Below are positions 6,093 through 14,375 of a stretch of DNA of 43,041 bases, in pieces (position 1 is the stretch's first letter; each line of letters starts with the position of its first letter). Position numbers and translations under genes: made by a program. The stretch is from NCBI GenBank assembly GCA_038214685.1, contig JBBQRO010000017.1, positions 1 to 43,041 of the forward strand. Direction: 5' to 3'. Source of the DNA: CADCTB01 sp038214685 (GTDB taxonomy: Bacteria; Actinomycetota; Acidimicrobiia; Acidimicrobiales; AC-14). The notes beneath the pieces are model-generated. The model had not been told where the DNA came from, did not search any database, and saw only the letters and a list, made by a program, of their open reading frames with translations.

Positions 6093-8642
6093 TCAGGCCT
6101 GGGGGGCCAGCCCCACGATCACAGACGGCTGGTCGGCCTCCTCGGTGACCAGCTCGGCGATGCGGCCGGCGTCACGAACGTCGTCGGCCGCCCCGGCCAG
6201 GGCGGCCAGGCGCTCGGCGTTGTCGCTGACCACGACCCGGGCCACCTCGGCCCGCATGGACACCTGGGCGACGGTCTTGGCCTTGCGCACCCCACCGAGC
6301 ACCGCCGCCGCCATTTCGAGCACGACGGGATCGGCGGTGGCGCCCGCCGGGCCGCGCAGCTCAACGGCCAGGGGCCAGGTCGCCCGGTGGACCGACCCGT
6401 CCTTCCACCATGACCACACCTCCTCGGTCACGAAGGGCAGGAAGGGGGCGAAAAGGCGGAGCATGGTCGACAGGGCCAGCATGAGCGCCCGGTTGGCCGA
6501 GGCCGCCGCCGCCTCGCCCTGGCCGCCGTATGCCCGGCCCTTGACCAGCTCGAGGTAGTCGTCGCAGAAGCCCCAGAAGAACGTCTCGGTGCGCTCCAGG
6601 GCCCGGGCGTAGTCGTAGCCCTCGAAGGCGGTCGTGGCCTCGTCGACCAGCGAGGCCAGGCCGGCGAGCATGGCCCGGTCGAGCGGAGCCGTGACGTCGC
6701 CCGCGTCTCCGTCCGGCTCCGCGGGCGGAAGTTCCAGGCGGGAGAGGACGAACTTCGATGCGTTCAGCAGCTTGATGGCCAGGCGCCGGCCCACCTTCAT
6801 CTGGCCCTCGTCGAACGCTGTGTCGACCCCGGGGCGCCCGCTGGCCGCCCAGTAGCGCACTGCGTCGGAGCCGTACTGGTCGAGCAGCCCGATGGGCGTC
6901 AGGGCGTTGCCCTTGGACTTCGCCATCTTCTTGCGGTCCGGGTCGAGGACCCAGCCGGAGATGGCGGCGTCGGTCCATGGCAGGGCGTCGTGCTCGAGGT
7001 CGGAGCGCACGACCGTGGAGAACAGCCACGTGCGGATGATCTCGTGGGCCTGGGGCCGCACGTCCATCGGGAAGACCCGGGCGAAAAGGTCGGGGTCGTC
7101 GGTCCATCGGCCGGCGATCTGGGGGGTGAGTGACGACGTGGCCCAGGTGTCCATGACGTCGGGCTCGCCGGTGAACCCGCCCGGCTGGTCGCGCTGGTCG
7201 GGGGAGTAGCCGTCGGGCACGTCGGTGGACGGGTCGACGGGCAGCCGGGACTCGTCGGGGACGATGGCCGCGTCGTAGCGGATGGAACCGTCGTCGCTCA
7301 GGCCGTACCAGAGCGGGAAGGGCACACCGAAGAACCGCTGGCGGCTGATGAGCCAGTCGGTGTTCAGACCGCTCACCCATGACTCGAACCGAGCCCGCAT
7401 GTACGGCGGATGCCAGTGCAGCGCCCGGCCCCGCTCCAGCAGCCGTTCCTGATTGTCGAGGGTGTGGATGAACCACTGCCGGCTGCTGAGGATCTCGAGC
7501 GGCTTGTTGCCCTTCTCGAAGAACTTGACCGCGTGGGTGATCGGTCGGGGGTCACCGACCAGATCGCCCGACTCACGCAGTAGCTCGACGATGCGGCCCC
7601 GCGCCGGCTCCATCTTCTTGCCGGTCAGCTCGGCCCAGGCCGGCGATGGCTCCACGCCCTCGGGCGGATCGGCCTGGATGCGCCCGTCCCGCCCGACGAT
7701 GGTGCGCGTCTCGAGCTGCAGCTCCCGCCACCAGGTGACGTCGGTGACGTCGCCGAAGGTGCAGATCATGGCCACGCCCGTGCCCTTCTCCGGTTCGGCC
7801 AGGGGGTGGGCGACGATGGGCACGCTGACCCCGAACAGCGGCGTCTGGGCGCGGGAACCGAAGAGGGGCTTGTACCGCTCGTCGTCGGGGTGGGCGACGA
7901 GGGCGACGCAGGCGGGGATGAGCTCCGGACGGGTGGTGTCGATCTCGATGGCCGTGCCGTCGGGCCCCCCGAAGCGGATGCGATGATAGGCGCCGGCCAG
8001 CTCGCGGTCCTCCAGCTCGGCCTGGGCGATGGCGGTCTGGAAGTCGACGTCCCAGAGGGTGGGGGCCACCTTTTGGTAGGCCCGGCCTGCGGTCAGGAGG
8101 TGGAGGAACCCCCGTTGGGAGGCGCGTTGAGCCTCGGGCCCGATCGTCGTGTACGTCATGCCCCAGTCCACCGACAGCCCGAGCCGCCGCCACAGGTCCT
8201 CGAACGTCTTCTCGTCGTCGACCGTCAGCCGAACACACAGCTCGACGAAGTTGGGCCGGGACACCGCCACCGGCGGCGACTGGGGCTTGGCCGGCGGGAC
8301 GAACGACGGGTCGTACGGCAGCGTCGGATCGCAGCGGACGCCGAAGTAGTTCTGCACCCGGCGCTCGGTGGGCAGACCGTTGTCGTCCCAGCCCATGGGA
8401 TAGAAAACCTCGCGGCCGCGCATGCGTTGGAAGCGGGCCACGGCGTCGGTGTGGGTGTAGGAGAAGACGTGGCCGACGTGCAGCGAGCCGCTGACCGTGG
8501 GTGGCGGGGTATCAATCGAGAAGATCTCCGCCCGAGTCTTCGTCCTGTCGAAGCGGTACGTGCCGTCGGCCTCCCAGCGGGAGCCCCACTTCTCCTCGAG
8601 CCCGTCGATGCTTGGTTTTTCGGGGACCTCGGGTGCCGGCAC
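6093..8642 (-). CDS. valS: Valyl-tRNA synthetase (class I), 849 aa
   Basis: ValRS charges tRNA-Val in the cytoplasm. The class I signature HVGH is at residues 55-58 (TVSGSLHVGHVFSYTHTD) and KMAKSKGN, equivalent to KMSKS, near residue 570. The editing domain (IDTTRPELIPACVALVAHPDD) and the anticodon-binding domain (CDDYLELVKGRAYG) are both present. I chose the GTG at 8642 over the ATG at 8684: TACCGT sits 6 nt before the GTG, and the longer form would run into cysS. The shorter start gives a conventional N-terminus. It is divergent from cysS across 17 bp. Confidence 0.96.
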   Translation of the reverse strand: MPAPEVPEKPSIDGLEEKWGSRWEADGTYRFDRTKTRAEIFSIDTPPPTVSGSLHVGHVFSYTHTDAVARFQRMRGREVFYPMGWDDNGLPTERRVQNYFGVRCDPTLPYDPSFVPPAKPQSPPVAVSRPNFVELCVRLTVDDEKTFEDLWRRLGLSVDWGMTYTTIGPEAQRASQRGFLHLLTAGRAYQKVAPTLWDVDFQTAIAQAELEDRELAGAYHRIRFGGPDGTAIEIDTTRPELIPACVALVAHPDDERYKPLFGSRAQTPLFGVSVPIVAHPLAEPEKGTGVAMICTFGDVTDVTWWRELQLETRTIVGRDGRIQADPPEGVEPSPAWAELTGKKMEPARGRIVELLRESGDLVGDPRPITHAVKFFEKGNKPLEILSSRQWFIHTLDNQERLLERGRALHWHPPYMRARFESWVSGLNTDWLISRQRFFGVPFPLWYGLSDDGSIRYDAAIVPDESRLPVDPSTDVPDGYSPDQRDQPGGFTGEPDVMDTWATSSLTPQIAGRWTDDPDLFARVFPMDVRPQAHEIIRTWLFSTVVRSDLEHDALPWTDAAISGWVLDPDRKKMAKSKGNALTPIGLLDQYGSDAVRYWAASGRPGVDTAFDEGQMKVGRRLAIKLLNASKFVLSRLELPPAEPDGDAGDVTAPLDRAMLAGLASLVDEATTAFEGYDYARALERTETFFWGFCDDYLELVKGRAYGGQGEAAAASANRALMLALSTMLRLFAPFLPFVTEEVWSWWKDGSVHRATWPLAVELRGPAGATADPVVLEMAAAVLGGVRKAKTVAQVSMRAEVARVVVSDNAERLAALAGAADDVRDAGRIAELVTEEADQPSVIVGLAPQA

Positions 8643-8643
8643 A

Positions 8644-8658
8644 GGGTTACGGTAACCC
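8644..8658. promoter_or_regulatory. Shared palindromic -10 element for divergent valS and cysS
   Basis: The 15-bp palindrome GGGTTACGGTAACCC lies centrally in the 17 bp between the two GTG starts. Read rightward it contains TACGGT (8648-8653), 6 nt before the cysS GTG at 8660. Read leftward it contains TACCGT (8654-8649), 6 nt before the valS GTG at 8642. Both transcripts would be leaderless, and the two RNA polymerases would compete for the same base pairs. Confidence 0.65.
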
Positions 8659-8659
8659 G

Positions 8660-10021
8660 GTGATCCGCCTCCACGACACTGCATTGGGCCGGCCGGCCGA
8701 CGTTGAGCTACGCGACGCCGGCACGATCTCCATGTACGTGTGTGGGCCGACCGTCTACGACGTCCCCCACATCGGCCACGGCCGGATGGCTCTGGCGTGG
8801 GACGTGCTGCGGCGCTACCTGGAGTGGACCGGCCTCGGCGTCCGCTTCGTGTCCAACATCACCGACATCGACGACAACATCATCGGCCGGGCCAACCGGG
8901 AGGGTCGCTCGTCGTCGGACGTGGCCGTCGAGTTCGAGGGATCCTGGTATGCGGCCATGGACGCGCTCGGCGTGAAGCGGCCGACCGTCGACCCTCACGC
9001 CACCGCCTACGTGGAGCAGATGGTGGACCTCGTGGCCGGACTGGTGTCGGCGGGCAAGGCGTACGAGACCTCCGACGGGGTGTACCTGGAGGTTGACGCC
9101 GTGCCCGGCTACGGGCTGCTGGCCCGCCAGCCCCTCGACAGCCTGCGGTCGGGGGCGCGCGTCGATGTCCACGAGGAGAAGCGATCCCCGCTGGACTTCG
9201 CTCTCTGGAAGAAGGCCAAGCCCCACGAGCCCACATGGCCCTCGCCGTGGGGCGAAGGCCGGCCCGGTTGGCACACCGAGTGCGTGGTGATGTCGCTCGA
9301 CCTGCTGGGCGAGGGCTTCGATCTCCACGGCGGAGGGATCGATCTGGCCTTTCCACACCACGAGAACGAGCGGGCCCAGGCGGTGGCCGCCGGGCGGGAG
9401 TTCGCCCGCCGATGGGGCCACAGTGGCCACGTGCAGATGGGTGGGGAGAAGATGTCGAAGTCGCTCGGCAACGTGCACAACCTCGCCGACCTGATCGAGG
9501 TGGTCGACCCCCGGGCCTACCGGCTCATCGTGTTGCAGTCCCACTACCGGGCGCCGGTGGAGGTCACCTCCTCCACGCTGGAGCAGGCGGCGAACACCCT
9601 GAGCGGCCTGGCCGCCTTCGCCCGCCGGGCCGCCGATCTCCCGGGAGCTCCGGCCGACGCCGAGGCACTGGCCCGTTTCCGCGCCGCCATGGACGACGAT
9701 CTCGACACCCCCCGGGCCATGGCCGAGATGTGGAGCGTGATCAAAGCGGCGAACACCGTCCTCGACACCGGCGACGGCGCCACGGCAGCGGCCCCGCTGG
9801 CGTCCGCAGTGAAGGAGATGGGGGCGGCCCTCGGCCTGTCGTTCCCGGGCGGCTCGGATGAGATTCCCCCCGACGTGGCCGAGCTGGTGACGATGCGCGA
9901 CGCCGCTCGCGCCGCCCGTGACTTCGCCGGCGCCGACGCCCTTCGTGACCGGCTGGAGGGTCTCGGATGGGGGGTTGAGGACACCTCGCGCGGCACCCGC
10001 ATCCATCGCAAAGACACCTAG
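8660..10021 (+). CDS. cysS: Cysteinyl-tRNA synthetase (class I), 453 aa
   Basis: CysRS charges tRNA-Cys. The protein has the N-terminal pattern VIRLHDTALG...SMYVCGPTVYD with zinc ligand Cys28, HIGH at 37-40, further zinc ligands in WHTECVVMS and FPHHENE, and EKMSKSLGN near residue 265. The GTG at 8660 reproduces the family's usual beginning (M-I-R-L-H-D-T), and the in-frame ATG at 8501 lies deep inside valS. The length excludes the MshC paralogue, which lacks the long C-terminal domain seen here. No Shine-Dalgarno sequence precedes the start. Confidence 0.96.
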   Translation: MIRLHDTALGRPADVELRDAGTISMYVCGPTVYDVPHIGHGRMALAWDVLRRYLEWTGLGVRFVSNITDIDDNIIGRANREGRSSSDVAVEFEGSWYAAMDALGVKRPTVDPHATAYVEQMVDLVAGLVSAGKAYETSDGVYLEVDAVPGYGLLARQPLDSLRSGARVDVHEEKRSPLDFALWKKAKPHEPTWPSPWGEGRPGWHTECVVMSLDLLGEGFDLHGGGIDLAFPHHENERAQAVAAGREFARRWGHSGHVQMGGEKMSKSLGNVHNLADLIEVVDPRAYRLIVLQSHYRAPVEVTSSTLEQAANTLSGLAAFARRAADLPGAPADAEALARFRAAMDDDLDTPRAMAEMWSVIKAANTVLDTGDGATAAAPLASAVKEMGAALGLSFPGGSDEIPPDVAELVTMRDAARAARDFAGADALRDRLEGLGWGVEDTSRGTRIHRKDT

Positions 10022-10043
10022 AGACATCCGGGTGCCCGACTGG

Positions 10044-10139
10044 TAACTTCCGGCGCGGGGAATCGCTTTTGCACGGCATCACCGCACGGTTGGGCAGTCC
10101 CCCGGGTGCAAGTCCAACGCGAGAAGGGGGATCGCCACC
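10044..10139 (+). promoter_or_regulatory. Promoter and structured 5' leader of the cold-shock gene
   Basis: TAACTT (10044-10049) is a plausible -10, giving a leader of about 85 nt. GTTGG (10089-10093) can pair with CCAAC (10114-10118). Alternatively TCCCCC (10098-10103) can pair with GGGGGA (10126-10131), which is the ribosome binding site. The two pairings cross, so they are alternatives. Cold-shock mRNAs are known for long temperature-sensitive leaders. Confidence 0.45.
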
Positions 10140-10343
10140 GTGGCGACCGGAACCGTCAAGTGGTTTAACGCCGACAAGGGGTATGGGTTCATTCAGCAGG
10201 AGGATGGCGGCGATGTCTTCGTCCACTTCAGTGCCATCCAGAAGCCGGGCTACCGCAGCCTCGAAGAGGGTGAGCCGGTGGAGTTCGATGTGCAGGACGG
10301 CCCGAAGGGCCTGCAGGCGGCCAACGTGAGGGCCAAGGAGTAG
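10140..10343 (+). CDS. cspA: Cold-shock domain protein, CspA family, 67 aa
   Basis: This is a single OB-fold cold-shock domain that binds single-stranded RNA and DNA and acts as an RNA chaperone. RNP1 (KGYGFIQQ, residues 13-20) and RNP2 (DVFVHFSAI, 25-33) are intact, with the standard opening GTVKWFNADKG. The GTG start is preceded by GAAGGGGG at about 9 nt. The family member cannot be fixed by sequence alone; 'cspA' is used generically. Confidence 0.93.
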   Translation: MATGTVKWFNADKGYGFIQQEDGGDVFVHFSAIQKPGYRSLEEGEPVEFDVQDGPKGLQAANVRAKE

Positions 10344-10455
10344 GCACCCTTTCGGGCACGCGACGGTGTCGTCCTCCGGGGGTGGCCAGGCGGCGGTCCG
10401 GCGCAGCGGCTTGGGTGACCACCCTCCACTCGGAGCGCCCTCGCGCCGGCGTCCC

Positions 10456-10470
10456 CGGGCCGACGGCCCG
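10456..10470 (+). terminator. Small GC-rich hairpin downstream of the cold-shock gene
   Basis: CGGGCC-GAC-GGCCCG forms a perfect 6-bp stem just upstream of the -10 of the next gene. It may end the cold-shock transcript; there is no T-tract. Confidence 0.35.
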
Positions 10471-10477
10471 CGCTCGG

Positions 10478-10483
10478 TACGCT
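10478..10483 (+). promoter_or_regulatory. -10 hexamer TACGCT of the coiled-coil gene, leaderless spacing
   Basis: TACGCT is followed by 7 nt and then the GTG at 10491. No ribosome binding site is visible, so the message is probably leaderless. Confidence 0.5.
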
Positions 10484-10490
10484 GTCGCCG

Positions 10491-12794
10491 GTGGATGAGG
10501 GTGTCGTTCCCGGCGACGTCGGCCGACCACCTCGTCGGCCGGACGCCGCGCCGGGCGACGCCGACCGGCTGGAGGCTCTCGAGCAGCACGTCCGCCAGCT
10601 GACGAGCCGCCTGGCCGGATGGGTCGAGGCGCAGTTGGTCCAGGCTCTCGACGACCGACGCGACGACATGAAGGCGCTCCGCGCCGAGCTGCAGGTGGTG
10701 GTCAACGAGCAGCTGGCAGGCGTTCGTGCCGAGGCCAGCTCCGTGCTCATCGTGACCACTCGCCGACTGGAGGTGGCCCAGGAGCAGCTCAGCGCACGCC
10801 TGGACGCGGTGGCCGAGCGGGCCGCCGACGCAGCGGCGAGGGCCGTCGCTCTCAGCGGTACGTCGTCCACCGACGCCGAGCGCCTCGAGCTGTTGGAGGA
10901 GCAGGTCGACCAGCGGCTGGCCCTGGTGCCCGATCTGGTCAAGGCCCAGGTGGCGGCGGCGGCCGAGCGTCAGCGCGCCCTCGTCGGCGCGGCTCGCACG
11001 GAACTGGAGGCGCTGTTCGATGAACGGGTGGCGGACGTGGCTTCTGCCTCCGCCACCCGGGTGTCGGCCATCCAGGAGCGGCTCGGAACCATGTCGGCCG
11101 GCCTGAACGCAAGGCTCGACGACGTCGCCGGCCAGGCCGCAGTGGCGGCCGACGACGCCGAAATCCTGAGGGCCGAGGCGGCGGCCGGGCCGGGCCGGGT
11201 CGAGGCGTTCGAGCAACGGGTGAAGGCGGCCATGGGCCGCCTCACCGACTCGGTTGAGGCGCGGCTGGCTGAGGTGAACGCTGGACGGGAGTCCGAGCTC
11301 GAGGTGCTCCGGACCGGGCTCACCGAGCGCCTCGACAGCTTGGAGCAACGGGTGGCGGCGGGAATGAGCCGGCTGGACGAATCGCTCGAGTCCCGGGTGG
11401 GTGCCTTGTCCGCAGCCCGGGACGCCGAGGTCGCCACATTGCGGGCCGAGGACGCGGCGTCATCCGCGGCACTGGCCCGGCGCCTCGACGGCATGACCCT
11501 GGACACCGCGGCGGTGGTCGAGAGCGTGGCCGCTCTCCGGTCGGACGCGCAGGGTGGCACCGCCAGATTGGACGAGCTGGAGCAGCGGGTGAAGGGGGCC
11601 GTCGGGCGTTTGGCCGAGTCGGTCGAGTCCCGGCTGACCGAGCTCTCCGCCGACCGGTCGGCCGAGCTGCGCGCCGAGCTCGACACGACCACCTCGGCGC
11701 TGGGGGCCCGGTTCGGCCAGGTGCACGAGCGCATCGACGCCGTCGAGCGGCAGTCCGGCGGGGCCGGCCGGATCGACGCCATGGTGGAGGCGAAGCTGAC
11801 CGAGGTTGTCGAACGGCGGCGGGCCGAACTCGAAAGCGTCAGGTCGGAGCTGGAGGAGGCTCTGGACACCCAGCTGCGCCAGGCTCGCACCGAGATCGGC
11901 ACGGCGGTCGCAGATGCCCACCGGCGGTTTGTCGTGACGGTGGACGAGCTCGACGAGCGCATGCACACCGTGGCCGGGCAGGCGGCGGACGCCGAGGCCG
12001 CCGTCGCCCGCTTCGAGCTCATGGAGGAGACGGTCAGTTCCGATGGCCGCCGGATCGAGGCGCTGGAGGTGCACACCCGCCGCACCGACGCCCGCTTGGG
12101 CCAGGTGATCGACGAGAAACTGGCCGAACTCGCCGGCGAGCGGGGCGCCGACCTCGACGGCGCGCAGCGTCGGCTGCGTGACGCCCTCGACGCCCACCTG
12201 GTCGAAACCCGAGCAGAGGTGACGTTGGCGCTAGGCGATGGGCGTGAGCAGCTGGCCGCAGGCGCCGCCGCCCTCGACGAGCGCCACGCGGAGCTGGACG
12301 CGCAGGCCACCGATGCGGCTGTCCGTCTCGAAGCCCTGGTCGCCTCGGTGGAGGTGGCGCTGAGCGAGGGCGAGGAGCGCGTGGCCCAGACGATGGACGC
12401 CAGGCTGGCGATCCTCGACACCGTCGCCGCCAAGGTGGCGACCATCGACACCGTCGCCGCCAGGCTGGCGACTCTCGACGACCTCGTCGCCAGGGTGGGG
12501 CGAGGGCGCACCGAGACGACGGCCGGCATTGCCGCGTTGCAGCGACAAGTGGCGAAGGTGCAGGACCAAGTGGAGAAGCGGGTGGCGAGCGTGTCCGAGC
12601 AGGTCGACGCCCTGGCCACGGCGGCAGCCGGCGAGGTCGGCACCCTGGCCCCGCTGCGCAGCGATCTACACCGGTTGCAGGCTCAGGTGACCGAGCTGGC
12701 CGAGGTGGTCGCCGAGCTCCGCCCTCGCCGCAAGCCACCGGCGGCGCCGGTGAAGAAGGTATCGGCAGCGCGGCGGCGGGCGTCGTCTCAGTAG
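10491..12794 (+). CDS. Very long coiled-coil protein of unknown function, 767 aa
   Basis: I do not recognise a named family. The protein is almost entirely amphipathic helix, rich in A, E, L, R and V, with no membrane segment or signal peptide. A recurring module of the form LEQRVK-hydrophobic-GRL-x-SVE-x-RL-x-E-x3-R-x2-EL begins near residues 236, 280 and 360, with weaker copies before and after. A 10-residue tandem repeat lies near residues 641-670. The last 25 residues are basic and proline-rich (RPRRKPPAAPVKK), which could bind nucleic acid or acidic lipid. It could be a cytoskeletal, polar-scaffold or nucleoid protein; this is speculation. Its end overlaps the convergent dehydrogenase gene by 7 bp. 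Confidence 0.8.
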   Translation: MDEGVVPGDVGRPPRRPDAAPGDADRLEALEQHVRQLTSRLAGWVEAQLVQALDDRRDDMKALRAELQVVVNEQLAGVRAEASSVLIVTTRRLEVAQEQLSARLDAVAERAADAAARAVALSGTSSTDAERLELLEEQVDQRLALVPDLVKAQVAAAAERQRALVGAARTELEALFDERVADVASASATRVSAIQERLGTMSAGLNARLDDVAGQAAVAADDAEILRAEAAAGPGRVEAFEQRVKAAMGRLTDSVEARLAEVNAGRESELEVLRTGLTERLDSLEQRVAAGMSRLDESLESRVGALSAARDAEVATLRAEDAASSAALARRLDGMTLDTAAVVESVAALRSDAQGGTARLDELEQRVKGAVGRLAESVESRLTELSADRSAELRAELDTTTSALGARFGQVHERIDAVERQSGGAGRIDAMVEAKLTEVVERRRAELESVRSELEEALDTQLRQARTEIGTAVADAHRRFVVTVDELDERMHTVAGQAADAEAAVARFELMEETVSSDGRRIEALEVHTRRTDARLGQVIDEKLAELAGERGADLDGAQRRLRDALDAHLVETRAEVTLALGDGREQLAAGAAALDERHAELDAQATDAAVRLEALVASVEVALSEGEERVAQTMDARLAILDTVAAKVATIDTVAARLATLDDLVARVGRGRTETTAGIAALQRQVAKVQDQVEKRVASVSEQVDALATAAAGEVGTLAPLRSDLHRLQAQVTELAEVVAELRPRRKPPAAPVKKVSAARRRASSQ
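12411..12500 (+). repeat. Three tandem 30-bp repeats inside the coiled-coil gene
   Basis: Three 30-bp units (12411-12440, 12441-12470, 12471-12500) encode the 10-residue repeat LDTVAAKVAT / IDTVAARLAT / LDDLVARVGR. The first two are nearly identical at DNA level and the third is diverged. A partial copy precedes them at 12391-12410. A ten-residue period does not match the coiled-coil heptad and would introduce a phase shift. Confidence 0.8.
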
Positions 12795-13894
12795 ACGATC
12801 ACCGATCGGGTCACCTCCCCCGCCTTCAGGGCTTCCAGGGCCTGATTCACCTCGGCCAGCTCGATGCGCCGAGACACCAGTTGGTCGAGCTGGAGCCGGC
12901 CCTCCCGGTAGAAGTCGATCAGGCGGGGAACATCGCGACGAATGTCGGAGGAGCCGTACCAGCAGCCTTTGATCGTGCGTTCCTGGAGCACGACGCCGAG
13001 CATCGCCGGCAGGGTCAGCATCACGTCGAGGCGGGGGATGCCGGCGATCACGGATTGGCCACCCCGTCGGGTCATCTCGACGGTCTGCTCGATCGTCCGG
13101 CCCTGGCCGAAGGCCTCGAAGGCCACGTCGGCCCCCCGCTGACCGGTCAGGTCGCGCACTGCATTGGCCGGGTCGGACCGGGTGGCGTCGACAGTATGAG
13201 TGGCGCCGAAGGCCCGGGCGACCTCCAGCTTCGCCGGGCTCACGTCGATGGCGATGATGACCTCGGCGCCGGCGATGCGGGCGCCCTGGACGATGTTGAG
13301 GCCCACGCCTCCGCAGCCGACGACCGCCACTGCGTCCCCCGGGCGGATCGTCGCCGTGTTCAGCGCCGCTCCCACGCCGGTGAGCACTGCGCAGCCCAGC
13401 AAGGCGGCCACGTCGAGGGGTACGTCGTCGGGAATCCTCACCGCCGCACAGGCCGGGATCACCGTTTCGGTGGAGAAGGCGCCGGCGCCGGACATCTGGA
13501 ACAGCGGCGCGCCGTCGAGCCGCAGGCGAGGCGTGCCATCGAGCAGGCCCCCGGACAGGAGCACCGCATCCGCGGCCTGGCACAGCTGGGGCTGGCCCCG
13601 CCGGCAGAAGAAGCAGGCGCCGCACTGGGGCACCCACGAGACGACGACGTGGTCGCCGGGCGCCAGGTCGGTCACCCCTTCGCCCACCTCCTCAACCACC
13701 GCCGACGCCTCGTGACCGAGCACCGCCGGCATGGGGATGGGCAGGGTGCCGTCCTGCATCGACAGGTCGGACCGGCAGATCCCGCAGGCCGCCACCCGGA
13801 TTCGCACCTCGCCGCCCCGGGGCGCCTCCACCTCCACGTCGTCGCGGATGATCAGCGGCTGGCCGAGGCCGGTCAGGACCGCCGCCCTAGCCAA
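12788..13894 (-). CDS. Zinc-dependent alcohol dehydrogenase (MDR superfamily), 368 aa
   Basis: This is a medium-chain NAD(P)-dependent alcohol/aldehyde dehydrogenase. Catalytic zinc ligands are Cys37 (CGICRSD) and His61-Glu62 (GHEA). The structural zinc site has Cys91, 94, 97 and 105 (CGACFFCRRGQPQLC). The nucleotide fold is marked by VVGCGGVGLN. Class III-like features are the long segment before the Rossmann fold and the KGCWYGSSDIRRDVPRL region. The start is a TTG at 13894 with AGAGGA 5 nt upstream; the longer frame to 14116 has an atypical N-terminus and overlaps the neighbour. The substrate is not deducible. Confidence 0.9.
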   Translation of the reverse strand: MARAAVLTGLGQPLIIRDDVEVEAPRGGEVRIRVAACGICRSDLSMQDGTLPIPMPAVLGHEASAVVEEVGEGVTDLAPGDHVVVSWVPQCGACFFCRRGQPQLCQAADAVLLSGGLLDGTPRLRLDGAPLFQMSGAGAFSTETVIPACAAVRIPDDVPLDVAALLGCAVLTGVGAALNTATIRPGDAVAVVGCGGVGLNIVQGARIAGAEVIIAIDVSPAKLEVARAFGATHTVDATRSDPANAVRDLTGQRGADVAFEAFGQGRTIEQTVEMTRRGGQSVIAGIPRLDVMLTLPAMLGVVLQERTIKGCWYGSSDIRRDVPRLIDFYREGRLQLDQLVSRRIELAEVNQALEALKAGEVTRSVIVY

Positions 13895-13935
13895 GCTTCC
13901 TCTCCCGGTGCTGTGCCCCGACCACTCGCCCCGCC

Positions 13936-14229
13936 TCAGTGCCCACTGTCGAGTCCCCGGTCCTCCCGGTCGGCAGCTTTCACGCCGTAGCCGATCACGA
14001 TCGACGGCGCCAGCAGCGCCGACCCCGCGGCCAGGCACCCGATCACGATGGTGACCATGGCCGGCCGGAACCCGGTGATGGCGCCGATCACGAACACCAC
14101 GATGGACACCAGCCACAGGCTGTACCCGATGCGCTGGGCCTGAGCAGCGAGCCGGCTGATCCGGGCCCGCCGGGCCAGGACGGGATCGTTGATTGGCTCA
14201 GGTTGGCCGGGCACACCGCATGCTGACAC
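13936..14229 (-). CDS. Small two-TM membrane protein, hypothetical, 97 aa
   Basis: There is no recognised family. Two hydrophobic helices (YSLWLVSIVVFVIGAITG and MVTIVIGCLAAGSALLAPSIVI) are joined by a short loop. The N-terminus contains PEPINDPVLARRARISRLAAQAQRIG and the C-terminus is charged, as in small actinobacterial integral membrane proteins. The GTG at 14229 is my preferred start, with another GTG five codons further in; the ATG at 14319 adds an arginine-rich extension that looks non-coding. It lies 41 bp upstream of the dehydrogenase gene on the same strand, so they may be co-transcribed. Confidence 0.65.
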   Translation of the reverse strand: MSACGVPGQPEPINDPVLARRARISRLAAQAQRIGYSLWLVSIVVFVIGAITGFRPAMVTIVIGCLAAGSALLAPSIVIGYGVKAADREDRGLDSGH

Positions 14230-14375
14230 GGCGGGTCTATGCCAACCCTGTCGAACGCTCGTCAGGCCGACCGGCGGCGAAGGGACTCGCCGACGAGATC
14301 GTCGACCTCTGGGCGCCAAGGTGGAAGCCTCGGCCTTCTGCCCACGTGCTGTGGCGTGGTTGACGGGGGTGCGAA

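Noticed and set aside
8642..8684. Upstream ATG start for valS at 8684
   Set aside because: It would overlap cysS and add 14 atypical residues, and it lies upstream of the -10 box that fits the GTG at 8642.
10071..10120. Cobalamin-riboswitch or tRNA-like element in the cold-shock leader, suggested by GGTGCAAGTCC
   Set aside because: No B12 box, no cloverleaf and no matching neighbour gene; the similarity is limited to a few bases.
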